64,000 nucleotides of DNA. Source: Myxococcaceae bacterium (lineage in GTDB: Bacteria > Myxococcota_A > Polyangia > Polyangiales > Ga0077539). The stretch covers positions 1 to 64,000 of the forward strand of contig SCUS01000177.1 of the NCBI GenBank assembly GCA_004297725.1, in the 5' to 3' direction. The notes below the pieces were generated by a model. The model was not told the DNA's origin. It saw only the letters and a list, made by a program, of their open reading frames with translations, and searched no databases. Positions within the stretch are counted from its first letter, which is position 1. The number at the start of each line of letters is the position of its first letter. Made by a program: the position numbers and the translations under genes. Positions 45,022 to 56,137 of the stretch are shown here, piece after piece.

Positions 45022-46977
45022 CTACTGGCGCCAGCGGAAGTAGGCCACGCGCACGGCCTGAGCCCGGCGAGGGCGGTAGGTGGTCCCCCGGAAGAGGATC
45101 GTCCGCGCGGCGTCGTCGTAGTCGAAGCCGTCGGCCCTGGAGCGGGGCGTGAGGGCGCTGTCGACGCGCACCCTCAGCGAGGCCGAGATGGGGGCTACGG
45201 TCACCTGGAACTCGCTCGCCGCGCCCGCCACCGCGTCGACGATGCGAGAGAGGGCGGCGGAGACCTCGCCCTCCGAGGCCGAGCTGATGGGGATGTAGGC
45301 CCCGCCGTTTCCGGTCACCACGCAGGGGACGAAGTTGTCCGTCGAGGGGCACGACGAGCGGGAGAACAGGTTGGCCATCGCGAAGGTCTGCCAGCCGTTG
45401 GCGCCGAACCACCGGGTCACCGAGCGCACCCGGTCCTCCCGCAGCGCGCCCCAGCGCACCCGGTCGTTGGCGAAGTAGCGCTGGTCGTCGTTGGTGCCGG
45501 CCTCGTCGGTCACCAGGAAGGCCACCCGCTGCGCCCCCGCGCGGAAGCGCCGGCGGTCGTCCGTGTCCATGGTGCGACGGTCCATCGCCAGCGCGGTGGT
45601 GACCGCCGCCGAGAGGGGCTCCTCCTCGCCGCCCTCCAGGGGGTACGGCTGGCGGGTGTCCCTCGGGTCGTTGGCGTAGCGCTGGTAGGTCACCTCCCAC
45701 GCGAGCTGCTGCGCCCCGTCGGGGTCCGCTCCGTTGATCCACGCGAAGCCCGGGTCGTCGAGGTCGGGGCCCGCCGAGGCGCTGCCGGCCTGCACCACGC
45801 CCACGCGCAGGTCGATGCCCGCGGCGCTCATCTCCCGGAAGAAGCGCGCGGCCACGTTGCCCAGCCGCTCCTGGTCGTCCTCCATCGAGCGCGAGGTGTC
45901 CACCAGCCAGAGGAAGTCCGCGCTCACGTTGCGCGTCGCCACGATGCGCTGGCAGAGCGTGTCGAGCGTCGCCCGGGCGTCGCCCAGGCCCGTCGCGTTG
46001 GTGAGGTCCTGCAGCCGGATCGCCGTCGTCGCGCGGGCGTCGTCGAAGCGCCCCTCCGGCGCCGCCGCCACCAGCACGATCGCCCGCCCGATCTCCGGTC
46101 GCAGCACGGTGCTTACCTCGAGGGTAAAGCTCCGCGCCCCCCGGAAGCCCGGCCGCGACGGCCCCGGGTTGAGGGCCGCCACGTCGCGCGCCACCCGGTC
46201 GCGCACCACCGCCGCCGAGGTCTCGAGCGCGCTCAGCCTGAACGAGCTCCGCCGCAGCAGCCACCCCTCGTCCGTGCGCCCCTCGCGCCCGACCAGTACC
46301 GGCACCGCGCCCACGCTCGCCGCGATGCGCCCCTCCCACTCCCCCGCGGCCTCGGCCAGGGCGCGCGACTCGGGCAGCTCCATCACCAGCGCCGCGACAT
46401 CGTCCGAGGGGGCGTCCGTCGCCAGGGCCCTGAACGACCGCGCCGCGTCGTCGGCCACCCTCGGCGTCGACCACGCCGGGTCGAGCGCGAGCTGCGCCTG
46501 GGAGCGGGTGAGCGCCGCCACCGTGGGCTCTTCCAGCGCGTCGCCAGGGCACAGCGGATCGAGCGGATCGGCCAGCACCGTCACCGGGCACGAGAGCGCC
46601 TCTCCGCTGCGGAGCCGGTAGGGCGTGGTGACCAGGAGGTCGTAGCTGCCCTCGACGTCGGGGGTGAGCGAGGCCCGGTCGTCGCCCGCGGAGGCGACCA
46701 CCGCGCGAGAGCGCCGGGGGGCCTGACGCAGCGCCCAGGTGAAGCCGCTCGGGCGGGCGGTGACCTCGTCGACCACCAGGGTCAGCGCGGCCTCGGTGCC
46801 CACGCGAGCGCGCACCCTCAGGGGCCGGCAGCGCGGCTCCGGGGCGAGCGGAGCGTCCACCGAAGCGTCCACCGGCGGCGGAGGGTCGACGCGCAGCCCC
46901 GTGCGCGCGCCGCAGCCCGCGGCGAGCAGCGCGGCCATGGTGATCCCCTGCCAGCGTCCCTCGAACCGTCGGCTCAT
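45022..46977 (-). CDS. vWA-domain lipoprotein
   Basis: A 651-residue exported lipoprotein. The start MSRRFEGRWQGITMAALLAA, GCGA gives a signal with lipobox (LAAGC). After a Pro/Asp-rich linker and an N-terminal beta-rich domain comes a von Willebrand A domain around 345-560. Its MIDAS is FLWLVDTSRSMEDDQERLG (D-x-S-x-S type: DTSRS), with ATGL and FLVTDEAGTND as later metal-site candidates. The end reads QAVRVAYFRWRQ. Probably an envelope adhesion or binding protein. It is transcribed toward the TPR-like gene, 97 bp between. Confidence 0.82.
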   Translation of the reverse strand: MSRRFEGRWQGITMAALLAAGCGARTGLRVDPPPPVDASVDAPLAPEPRCRPLRVRARVGTEAALTLVVDEVTARPSGFTWALRQAPRRSRAVVASAGDDRASLTPDVEGSYDLLVTTPYRLRSGEALSCPVTVLADPLDPLCPGDALEEPTVAALTRSQAQLALDPAWSTPRVADDAARSFRALATDAPSDDVAALVMELPESRALAEAAGEWEGRIAASVGAVPVLVGREGRTDEGWLLRRSSFRLSALETSAAVVRDRVARDVAALNPGPSRPGFRGARSFTLEVSTVLRPEIGRAIVLVAAAPEGRFDDARATTAIRLQDLTNATGLGDARATLDTLCQRIVATRNVSADFLWLVDTSRSMEDDQERLGNVAARFFREMSAAGIDLRVGVVQAGSASAGPDLDDPGFAWINGADPDGAQQLAWEVTYQRYANDPRDTRQPYPLEGGEEEPLSAAVTTALAMDRRTMDTDDRRRFRAGAQRVAFLVTDEAGTNDDQRYFANDRVRWGALREDRVRSVTRWFGANGWQTFAMANLFSRSSCPSTDNFVPCVVTGNGGAYIPISSASEGEVSAALSRIVDAVAGAASEFQVTVAPISASLRVRVDSALTPRSRADGFDYDDAARTILFRGTTYRPRRAQAVRVAYFRWRQ

Positions 46978-47011
46978 GGGAGGGGGCTACTACCGCAGCC
47001 CGCGGGCTGCG

Positions 47012-47809
47012 TCACCCGACGCCTCGACGGACCTCAGCCAGCGCCGCGACCAGCTCGTGGTGGACGCGCCCGTTGCTCGCGACCAGCCATCCGTCGCGGA
47101 AGTCCGCGGGGGCGCCGTCGAGGTCCGTGGTGCGTCCGCCGGCCTCGCTCACCAGGAGGGCGCCCGCGGCGAGGTCCCACGGCTTGAGGAAGCGCTCCCA
47201 GTAGCCGTCGAAGGTGCCGTCGGCGGTGAGGCAGAGGTCGAGCGCGGCGGCCCCGCAGCGGCGCACCCCGCGGGAGCGCCGGGTGAGCGCGGCGAACTCC
47301 GCGAAGTTGTTGAGCGGGTTGGTGGCGTTGTCGTAGGGGAAGCCCGTCGCGAGCAGCGAGCGGTCGAGCGAGGCGGTCTCGCTGACACGGCAGGGTACTC
47401 CGTTGCGAAACGCGCCGTGCCCGAGGGCGCCGTGCCACTCGAGGCCGAGGGCGGGCGCGACCACCGCGGCGGCGAGCAGCGTGGGACCCTCCGCGAGCCC
47501 GATGGACACCGCGAAGAAGGGGTGGCCGTGGACGAAGTTGGTGGTCCCGTCGAGGGGGTCGGCCCAGAGCGCGAGCCCGTCGGGCACCGTCGCCCCGGCG
47601 CTCTCCTCGGCGACCAGCAACAGGCCCGGATAGGACTGCGCGAGGGCGACGCGGAGGGCGTCCTCGCTGGCGCGGTCCCACCGGGTGACGAGGTCGATGG
47701 GCCCCTTGAGCTCCACCTCGCCCGGGCGGCGGTAGCCCTCCATCAGGATCGCCGCCGACTCGCGCGCCACGGCCAGCAGCGCGTTCGCGTCATTTATCGT
47801 GATCTCCAT
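47012..47809 (-). CDS. Inositol monophosphatase-family phosphatase
   Basis: A 265-residue Mg-dependent, Li-sensitive-type phosphatase. Signature motifs are VAEESAGAT (EE), WADPLDGTTNFVHG (DPxDGTxN, near 90) and the C-terminal KPWDLAAGALLVSEAGG. It could act on inositol-1-phosphate, histidinol phosphate, PAP or a sugar phosphate; the sequence does not settle which. The ATG at 47809 gives MEITINDANALLAVARESAA. It is divergent from the next gene (79 bp between starts), and its 3' end faces the vWA lipoprotein start by 34 bp. Confidence 0.92.
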   Translation of the reverse strand: MEITINDANALLAVARESAAILMEGYRRPGEVELKGPIDLVTRWDRASEDALRVALAQSYPGLLLVAEESAGATVPDGLALWADPLDGTTNFVHGHPFFAVSIGLAEGPTLLAAAVVAPALGLEWHGALGHGAFRNGVPCRVSETASLDRSLLATGFPYDNATNPLNNFAEFAALTRRSRGVRRCGAAALDLCLTADGTFDGYWERFLKPWDLAAGALLVSEAGGRTTDLDGAPADFRDGWLVASNGRVHHELVAALAEVRRGVG

Positions 47810-47887
47810 GCGCCTCGCGGGGTCTACCACGCCGACCTCATGGCGGGACCGCTCCTGCGCCGCTACGATCGTCTCCCTATACCCGCG

Positions 47888-49660
47888 ATGCGCCGCTCGA
47901 ACTCCTACCCGACGCTGCTGATCTTCGCGGCGATCGGGGTCTTCGCCTACGGGGTCGAGCACTGGCGACGCCGCACCGCCGCCCGCGCGGGTCGCAGCGA
48001 GCGGGAGCGCTTCGCCGCCCTGGGGCTCTGCCTCGTGGGCCCCGAGGGGGCCCGCCGCGTCGACCACGTCGACGAGACCCGCCAGCGCCTGCGACGCCTC
48101 GCGATGGACACCTCGCTCGACCCGTCGCCCACCTGGATCGACGGCTGCCTCCCGCTGGCCCGAGCGCTTGCCGTGGAGGGCGCCGCGGTGGACGTCACCG
48201 GCCGGCCCGGCGCGGCGCGCACCCAGGTGGCCCGCCGGGCGAGGGAGCTGACCCGCGCGATGTCGCGGGTGGGCCTGGTGTGGCAGGTGCGGGCGGGCGA
48301 TCCCGAGGCCGACCTCGACGTGCTGGCCGAGCTGCTGGCTCGCACCGCGGCGGAGATCGACCTCGCCACGGGCGGGGCCATGGTGTTCGAGTCCAAGGGC
48401 AGCCGCGCGCCGAGGGTCGAGCCGCTGCCGGCGCCGGTGACCATCGAGCTGCCGGGGCTCTTCCCGCTGCCGCTCGGGAGCCCTCGGAGGTTCCTCGTGG
48501 GGACGCCCCTGCCGGCGATCTCGGCGGTGTCGCTGACGGGGGGCCGCCCCTCGGTGATGGTGCGGGCTCGCGACGAGGCGCGGGTGTGGTCGCTGGGGCC
48601 GTCGGGGCTGGTGCGGGTGCTCCCGGAAGACGGCCGCGGAGACGGGCTCTCGCCGGTGCTGCTCGACGGGGTCGACGCGGCGCTGGGGGTGGCCCGCATC
48701 GCGGCGCCGCCGGCGGGGGTCGACCCCTCGGGGGTGCAGCTCGACGGGGTGGTGCGCGACGGGGTGTTCTGGCTGGGCGAGGCCGTGCGTGGGCAGGGAC
48801 CCGTGCTGGCGAGGCTCCCGGTGACGGGCCGCGAGCCCGCGACGGCGGTGCGGCTCTTACAGGGTCCTGTAAGCCCCGCGGTGGACGAGCGCGTCGCGGT
48901 GGGCGAGGGCACCGCGGCGGTGTTCGCGGCGTACACGGCGCCCGACGGCGACGGGGCGACGGTGCGGGTGGTGCGCGCGACCGTCGGGGCGAGGGCGGCG
49001 GTGCTGCCGGTGGGGGTGCCCGACGCGTGGCGCACCCGCGACCGTCGGCCGGGGCTGGCGATGTGCCGCACCGGCGCGACGCTCTGGCTGGCGGTGACGT
49101 CGCGCGACGTGTGGCGGCTCGCGACGGTGGACGCGGGCGCCGTGACGGAGGTGTGGAGCGCGCGGGCCCCGGCGGGGCGGCGCTTCGACGAGGCGGCCAC
49201 GCTGCGCTGCGACGGCGGTGGCTTGCTGCTGCAGGGCCGTGAGCGACCGAGGACGAGCCCGGTGGTGTGGTGCGGCGCGGACGGGTGCTCGTCGGTCGAG
49301 GCGCCGGTGACACGGCAGCCGGTCGACCTGCCGGTGTACGTGACGCCGACCGCCAGCGGCGGCCGGAGGATGCACCCCGAGTGGCCGCTGCGCTTCGCGA
49401 GGACGGCGCGGGGCACGCTGCTGAGCGCGAGGGCGAGCGGCACGGTGCTGGGCCTGCGGCGCCGCGGCCCGGGGGAGCGGGCATGGGGCGAGGAGCGGGT
49501 GCTGCTCGACGCCGCGGCGGCGCAGCACGGCGGGCTGGTGCAGGCGGTCGAGTTCTACAGCGACGCGACGAGGGTGCTGCTGGCGATCACGACCGCGTCG
49601 GGCCTTCACCTGCTGGAGTCGCGCGACGAGGGCCGGAGCTGGCACGGCCCCAACGAGTGA
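47888..49660 (+). CDS. Membrane-anchored protein, beta-propeller-like, unknown function
   Basis: A 590-residue protein starting MRRSNSYPTLLIFAAIGVFA, an N-terminal membrane anchor, then a helical part (RARELTRAMSRVGLVWQVRA). A long region of repeated beta-strands follows (SAVSLTGGRPSVMVRARDEA, GLAMCRTGATLWLAVTSRDV, LLAITTASGLHLLESRDEGR) and may be a beta-propeller with sialidase/BNR-like ends (SRDEGRSWHGPN). An upstream in-frame ATG (47840) is possible but gives a less typical N-terminus. The 3' end overlaps the convergent protease gene by 74 bp. Confidence 0.65.
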   Translation: MRRSNSYPTLLIFAAIGVFAYGVEHWRRRTAARAGRSERERFAALGLCLVGPEGARRVDHVDETRQRLRRLAMDTSLDPSPTWIDGCLPLARALAVEGAAVDVTGRPGAARTQVARRARELTRAMSRVGLVWQVRAGDPEADLDVLAELLARTAAEIDLATGGAMVFESKGSRAPRVEPLPAPVTIELPGLFPLPLGSPRRFLVGTPLPAISAVSLTGGRPSVMVRARDEARVWSLGPSGLVRVLPEDGRGDGLSPVLLDGVDAALGVARIAAPPAGVDPSGVQLDGVVRDGVFWLGEAVRGQGPVLARLPVTGREPATAVRLLQGPVSPAVDERVAVGEGTAAVFAAYTAPDGDGATVRVVRATVGARAAVLPVGVPDAWRTRDRRPGLAMCRTGATLWLAVTSRDVWRLATVDAGAVTEVWSARAPAGRRFDEAATLRCDGGGLLLQGRERPRTSPVVWCGADGCSSVEAPVTRQPVDLPVYVTPTASGGRRMHPEWPLRFARTARGTLLSARASGTVLGLRRRGPGERAWGEERVLLDAAAAQHGGLVQAVEFYSDATRVLLAITTASGLHLLESRDEGRSWHGPNE

Positions 49661-50486
49661 CGAGGGCGGCGAGCGCGAGGAGCAGCGCCCAGGGCGCGGA
49701 GGTCGTGCGGGCGGAGACCCCGCAGGTGAGCCCGGACCCGCTGTAGAGGACCAGCCCCGGGTCGGGCACGCAGGCCTCGGTGACGCGCGGCGGATAGATG
49801 GTGCAGAGGCCCGCGCGGTCGTCGTCGGTGGGCACTCGCCGCTGCTCGCCGCGCCCCGCGGAGTACCACATGACGGCGCTGCGCTCGGCGGAGTGGGCGA
49901 GGCCCTGGGTGTGGCCGAGCTCGTGGGTGACGATGGTGGGGAGGTCGGCGGCGTTGGCGCGCCCGTCGGTGGCGAAGACGAAGCCTCGGGGGTTGGCCTC
50001 GGTGCGGAGGTTGAGCTCGGTGTCGGCGTCGAGGATGCGGGCGCTCGGCGAGGTGAAGGTGACGATGGTGATGGCCGCGGCGTCGGGCGCGTGGAAGGCG
50101 TCGTCGCCCCAGTGGTCGCGGAAGGCGACGGAGTTGATGTTGGGCTGGCCCTCGAAGTAGCCGACGGGCACCGGGAAGTCGTCGAGCACGGTCAGGGTGA
50201 AGGCCGCGCGCAGGGCGCTCCCCGGGCAGGTGAACGACGACCAGGCGCGCGCCGAGTCGACGACGTGCGCGTGGAAGGCCGCGGCGGTGAGGTCTGTCGG
50301 GAGCACCCGGGGGTCGACGCGGAGCCCGATGCAGGCCCGCTCCCACGCCACGGGGCTGCCGCAGGTGGAGCACATCGTGGGGTCGGGCTGCGAGCCGCAG
50401 GTGGTGGTGCGGCAGTAGGCCTGGGCGCTCGCAGGCGAGAGCAGCGCGAGGGGAGCGAGGGCGAGGGCGATGGGGAGCAGGCGCAT
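49587..50486 (-). CDS. Matrixin-like zinc metalloprotease, secreted
   Basis: A 299-residue metzincin. A signal peptide MRLLPIALALAPLALLSPAS, AQA is followed by a Cys-containing segment (CRTTTCGSQPDPTMCSTCGS). The catalytic motif is VTHELGHTQGLAHS (HExxHxxGxxH, near 190), with the following Met-turn candidate SAVMWYSAG. Its C-terminus has a hydrophobic helix (APWALLLALAALVTRWGR) plus Arg, resembling a C-terminal sorting tail. The last 74 bp overlap the convergent gene's end. Substrate unknown. Confidence 0.88.
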   Translation of the reverse strand: MRLLPIALALAPLALLSPASAQAYCRTTTCGSQPDPTMCSTCGSPVAWERACIGLRVDPRVLPTDLTAAAFHAHVVDSARAWSSFTCPGSALRAAFTLTVLDDFPVPVGYFEGQPNINSVAFRDHWGDDAFHAPDAAAITIVTFTSPSARILDADTELNLRTEANPRGFVFATDGRANAADLPTIVTHELGHTQGLAHSAERSAVMWYSAGRGEQRRVPTDDDRAGLCTIYPPRVTEACVPDPGLVLYSGSGLTCGVSARTTSAPWALLLALAALVTRWGRASSGPRRATPAGEGPTRS

Positions 50487-50499
50487 GCGCGTCGGGGTC

Positions 50500-51123
50500 T
50501 CAGCGCGGGAGCGCGCGGACGAGGGCGGCGAAGCGCTCGACGCGCATGCCCTCGGCGGGAATCTCCTGGAGCGCGGAGCTCACGGTCGCAAGGGCCGGGT
50601 CGGTTCGGGGATCGGGGAGGAGGGTGATGCCGGCGGTGGAGGCGGGGCGCACGACGGGGGCGCGGGTGGCCGGGTCGAGGGCGATGGGGAGCTGCCCCAG
50701 GCACAGGTCGAAGACGGTGTACGCGCCGTCGGGGAGGCGGCGGAGCAGGACGATCCAGGTGCCGCCCGGGGTGAAGGCGGCGGCGCCCGGGAGATGCTGG
50801 GTGATGCGGCCGACGGTGCCGCCGGGGAGGCGGAGCGTGAGGGGGCCGACGGGCAGGTCGCCGCGGAGGGTCTCGAGCACGGAGACCTCGAGGTCGGTGA
50901 CGATGCGGCCGTCGACCCAGCGGGCCCGGGCGTCGAGGGCGCCGGGGGTGGTGATGAGGGCCACCGCATCGGCGTCGCGGATCATGGCGTCGAGGGGGCG
51001 AGCCACGAGCGTGGTGCCCTGCGCCGCGGGCGCGAGACCGAGCGTGAGGGCGAGGCTGACGAGCAGCGCGCGTCGGGTCGGGAGCCGCGGAGGGGGTGGC
51101 ATGTCGTGGTGCGTGTGGCTCAT
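50500..51123 (-). CDS. Secreted protein of unknown function
   Basis: A 207-residue exported protein. The start at 51123 gives MSHTHHDMPPPPRLPTRRAL then LVSLALTLGLAPAAQGTTLV, a signal peptide that could instead begin at the ATG at 51102. The mature part has beta-rich RIVTDLEVSVLETLRGDLPV and TWIVLLRRLPDGAYTVFDLC, as in myxobacterial envelope proteins. It lies 13 bp upstream of the protease gene on the same strand and is probably cotranscribed with it. No family named. Confidence 0.6.
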   Translation of the reverse strand: MSHTHHDMPPPPRLPTRRALLVSLALTLGLAPAAQGTTLVARPLDAMIRDADAVALITTPGALDARARWVDGRIVTDLEVSVLETLRGDLPVGPLTLRLPGGTVGRITQHLPGAAAFTPGGTWIVLLRRLPDGAYTVFDLCLGQLPIALDPATRAPVVRPASTAGITLLPDPRTDPALATVSSALQEIPAEGMRVERFAALVRALPR

Positions 51124-51190
51124 CGGCGTGAGGCGCCAGGGCTGAGAACAGCACCCCCGAGGCACTTCACACAACCTTCTACAGAGGTCG

Positions 51191-51219
51191 TTGACACGGA
51201 AGGGGCATCAGGTCTAACC
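51191..51219 (+). promoter_or_regulatory. Candidate promoter of the TRAP T-component gene
   Basis: An exact TTGACA (51191-51196) is followed by 17 bp and CTAACC. An AAGGGG/CCCCTT inverted pair overlaps the spacer and -10 region and could be an operator or an early hairpin. The -10 is weak, so confidence is moderate. Confidence 0.4.
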
Positions 51220-51228
51220 CCTTTCGCC

Positions 51229-52254
51229 ATGCGACGTTTTCATACGGGGTTCCTGGTCGCGGCAATCGCGCTCGGGCAGACGGGGTGTCTTGGCAAGCTT
51301 GCCGCCAACTCTACGGCGCGCATCATGAATCAGGCATCGCCCGCGCTGCAGGCGTTCAGCGACCCGGCCACCGCCGAAGCGGCGCTGCCGTACTCCATCA
51401 CCCAGATGGAGGGTCTGCTGCTCGTGATCCCGAACAACCAGCTGCTGCGCGGCAACCTGATGCGCGCGGTGGGCTCCTTCGGCTTCGCCTTCCTCGTCGA
51501 CCGCATGGAGGAGGCCGAGGTCGCCGACGACGAGGCGCGCATCGAGTACTACCGCAACCGCGCCACCCTGGCCTTCCTCCGCGGCAAGGAGGTCGGCTTC
51601 CAGGCGCTCACGCTCGAGGAGGACGGCGACGGCGGCGCCCGCGGGGCCTACGGCCGCGGCATCGACGCGTGGCGCGCCTACCTCCAGCAGTTCGACGACC
51701 AGGAGCAGGCGGGGCTGGTGTTCTGGCTCGGCTACAACTGGGCGCAGCACATCAGCCTGAACAAGGAAGACCCCGACGTCCTGGCCGACCTGCCCTTCGC
51801 CATCGCCTGCTTCGAGCGGGTGTTCGCGCTCGACCCGACCTACAACAACTACGCCCCCTACGCCGCGATGGGCTCGTACTACGCCCGCACCTCGGCCTCC
51901 CTCGGCGGCGAGCCGGCGCGGGCCCGAGAGATGTTCGAGACGGCCATCGCCCGCACCCACGGCAACTTCCTCACCTACAAGGTCATGATGGCCCGGGTGT
52001 ACGCGGTGATGGTGCAAGACCGCGCGCTCTTCACCCGCCTCCTCCAGGAGGTCATCGACGCCGGCGACGTGATGCCCGAGCAGCGCCTCGCCAACCAGAT
52101 CGCCAAGCGCCGCGCCCGTCGCTACCTCGCCCAGATCGACGACCTCATCTCGCCGTCCGAAGAGCCGGCCGCCGCCGAGGGGGCGACCCCGCCCGCCGAG
52201 GGCGACGCTCCGGCGACGACGCCCGCCGAGGGAGCGACCCCGGCGACGCCGTAG
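51229..52254 (+). CDS. TRAP transporter T-component lipoprotein (TatT-like)
   Basis: A 341-residue lipoprotein (MRRFHTGFLVAAIALGQTGC, lipobox GQTGC). The mature part is all-helical with TPR-like repeats (AIACFERVFALDPTYNNYAP, REMFETAIARTHGNFLTYKV, RRARRYLAQIDDLI), as in TatT of tripartite ATP-independent periplasmic (TRAP) systems, where it forms a trimeric partner of the P subunit. The tail is a Pro/Ala/Glu/Thr low-complexity linker. It is followed after 102 bp by a TRAP P subunit. No Q or M permease gene follows. Confidence 0.88.
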   Translation: MRRFHTGFLVAAIALGQTGCLGKLAANSTARIMNQASPALQAFSDPATAEAALPYSITQMEGLLLVIPNNQLLRGNLMRAVGSFGFAFLVDRMEEAEVADDEARIEYYRNRATLAFLRGKEVGFQALTLEEDGDGGARGAYGRGIDAWRAYLQQFDDQEQAGLVFWLGYNWAQHISLNKEDPDVLADLPFAIACFERVFALDPTYNNYAPYAAMGSYYARTSASLGGEPARAREMFETAIARTHGNFLTYKVMMARVYAVMVQDRALFTRLLQEVIDAGDVMPEQRLANQIAKRRARRYLAQIDDLISPSEEPAAAEGATPPAEGDAPATTPAEGATPATP

Positions 52255-52356
52255 TCCCCCATCGCCACCTCCTCCCTCTTCCGCCCGTTGAATCAATCTC
52301 CCTCCGCGCAGCGTCTCGGCGGGAACCACAAATCCTTCGCAGGAGTGAGACACACC

Positions 52357-53376
52357 ATGAAGCGCTATCGGTTGGCTCTATTGGCGGTCGGGTTCGGTGC
52401 TCTCGGAGCACTCTTCGCGGGTCGCGCCGTCGAGGCGCAGCCGGCCCCCGCCCCGGCGACGACCCGCACCCTGTCGCTCGCCACGGTCGCCCCCGCGGGC
52501 TCGACGTGGATGCGCGTCCTCGAGGCATGGAACCGCGAGCTCCGCCGCCGCACCAACAAGGCCCTCTCGCTGCGCATCTACCCGGGCGGCGTGCAGGGTG
52601 ACGAGTCCGAGGTCGTCCGCAAGATCCGCGCGGGCCGCCTCGACGGGGGCGCGGTCACCGCCGTGGGCCTCTCGCAGGTGCACCGCCCGGCGCTGGTCTT
52701 CCAGATGCCTGGGATGTTCCGCAACAACGCGCAGCTCGACGCGGCGCGCGCGGGCACCCACGACGACATCGTCCGCGCCTTCGACGCCGGGGGCTTCGCG
52801 TTCATGGGCTGGGCCGACGTGGGCGTCGCCCGGATCTTCTCCCGCGTCCCCGTCCGCGTCCCGGCGGACATGCGCGGCACGCACCCCTACGTCTGGCGCG
52901 ACGACCTCGTGATGCCGCACCTGTACGAGGCCCTCAACGTGACGCCGGTGGCGCTGCAGCTCCCCGAGGTGCTCACGGCGCTGCAGACCAACCGCGTCGA
53001 CTCGTTCATCACCTCGCCGGTGGCGGCGGTGTCGCTGCAGTGGAGCAGCCGCGCCACGCACATGCTCGACATGCCCACCAACGTGGTCGTCGGCGCGACC
53101 ATCTTCGGCAAGAACCAGATCAACTCGCTCCCGGCCGACCAGCAGACGATCCTGCGCGAGACGGCCACGCAGTTTCACCAGCTGCTCATCCAGAACCTCC
53201 GGCGCGACGAGATCTCCGCGATCCGCTCCATGAGCACCCGCGGCATCACCGTCGCCACCGTGGGCGACACCGAGCGCGCCCAGTGGAACGAGGTCTTCGC
53301 CCGCACCCGCACCCGCCTCGTGGGTCGCATCGCCGACGCGGCGTTCATCACCCGCGTGCAGAACCTCGCGCGCTGA
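52357..53376 (+). CDS. TRAP transporter substrate-binding protein (DctP family)
   Basis: A 339-residue periplasmic binding protein with signal MKRYRLALLAVGFGALGALF, AGRAVEA. DctP hallmarks include TLSLATVAPAGSTWMRVLEA, LRIYPGGVQGDESEVVRKIR, ALVFQMPGMFRN and ALQTNRVDSFITSPVAAVSL. The substrate is unknown; there is no aromatic-box detail to tell. A strong ribosome binding site (AGGAG) precedes the ATG. It is paired with TatT but lacks the DctQ/DctM membrane subunits in the window. Confidence 0.92.
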   Translation: MKRYRLALLAVGFGALGALFAGRAVEAQPAPAPATTRTLSLATVAPAGSTWMRVLEAWNRELRRRTNKALSLRIYPGGVQGDESEVVRKIRAGRLDGGAVTAVGLSQVHRPALVFQMPGMFRNNAQLDAARAGTHDDIVRAFDAGGFAFMGWADVGVARIFSRVPVRVPADMRGTHPYVWRDDLVMPHLYEALNVTPVALQLPEVLTALQTNRVDSFITSPVAAVSLQWSSRATHMLDMPTNVVVGATIFGKNQINSLPADQQTILRETATQFHQLLIQNLRRDEISAIRSMSTRGITVATVGDTERAQWNEVFARTRTRLVGRIADAAFITRVQNLAR

Positions 53377-53561
53377 CGCTCCCGCCCCGCTCCCGTCCCT
53401 CTCCCTCCCCGTTCCAGCGACGAACCCGATGGCCCCTCGAGGCGCTCCGTCGAGCCTCGCTCGGGGGGAGGCGGAACGCTTGCCACGGCGCGCGGTAGCT
53501 ATGATAGACAGGTCAACCCTGCGGCGCTCCGAGCCGCTCTGCCCATAGCAGGTTCTTCCCC

Positions 53562-54224
53562 ATGGCGAACGACCAGAACAGCAACGAGAACAGCGCCTCC
53601 GACACCCCGGGCAACGCCTCGGACTCGCCGGAGACCGCCGACACCACCAGCGCCACCCAGAGCCGCCCTCCCGCGGCCGAGGTCGCCGGCGCGTCGACGC
53701 CGAGCACCCCTCCGCCCGCCGTCGATCCGCTCGCGGCGATGACGACGGAGCGCGACAAGCTCAAGGACCAGCTGCTGCGCACGCTCGCGGACTTCGACAA
53801 CTACCGCAAGCGAGCCCGGCGCGACGAGGAGGCCGCCAAGCACCGCGGGCGCGAGGACGTGCTGCGCGAGCTGCTGCCGGTGTTCGACAACCTCGAGCGC
53901 GCCGCGACCTACGCCAAGACCGGCGCCGACGCCAAGGCCATCGGCGACGGCATCGGCATGGTGCTCAAGCTCTTCGAGGACGCCGTGGTGCGCCTCGGGG
54001 GCCAGCGGCTGAAGTCCCTCGGGCAGCCCTTCGATCCGAACATCCACGAGGCGATCCAGCAGGTGGAGAGCGCCGAGCACGCCGCGGGCATCGTGGCGGT
54101 CGAGCTCGTGCCGGGCTACCAGCTCGGCGAGCGGCTGCTGCGCCCGGCCATGGTGGCGGTGTCCAAGGGTCAGCCGTCGGTCGAGCCGGCGCCGACCGGC
54201 GACGACGACACGAAGCAAAACTGA
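53562..54224 (+). CDS. grpE: Nucleotide exchange factor GrpE
   Basis: A 220-residue GrpE, the ADP-release co-chaperone of DnaK. The low-complexity N-terminus (Ser/Asp/Ala rich) precedes the coiled-coil dimerisation helix (MTTERDKLKDQLLRTLADFD, NYRKRARRDEEAAKH). The C-terminal beta-wing has LKSLGQPFDPNIHEAIQQVE and VELVPGYQLGERLLRPAMV. It is 29 bp upstream of dnaK. No dnaJ follows. The region before it has ACTTGCCACG-like and TATGATAG segments, a possible promoter, but it is not a clear sigma-32 pair. Confidence 0.94.
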   Translation: MANDQNSNENSASDTPGNASDSPETADTTSATQSRPPAAEVAGASTPSTPPPAVDPLAAMTTERDKLKDQLLRTLADFDNYRKRARRDEEAAKHRGREDVLRELLPVFDNLERAATYAKTGADAKAIGDGIGMVLKLFEDAVVRLGGQRLKSLGQPFDPNIHEAIQQVESAEHAAGIVAVELVPGYQLGERLLRPAMVAVSKGQPSVEPAPTGDDDTKQN

Positions 54225-54253
54225 GCGATCGGGAAGAGGGGACAAAGACTTCC

Positions 54254-56065
<1,812 letters not shown>

Positions 56066-56137
56066 ACTCCCCCCGCCCCCCCACCCAGCGCGCCTCGGCT
56101 TGACCGGGCGTGAGGTTCCACGCTACGGCCTGCGCCC

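Noticed and set aside
53377..53561. CIRCE or sigma-32 promoter before grpE
   Set aside because: No CIRCE inverted repeat and no convincing CTTGAA/CCCCAT pair was found; only a weak sigma-70-like match with poor spacing.
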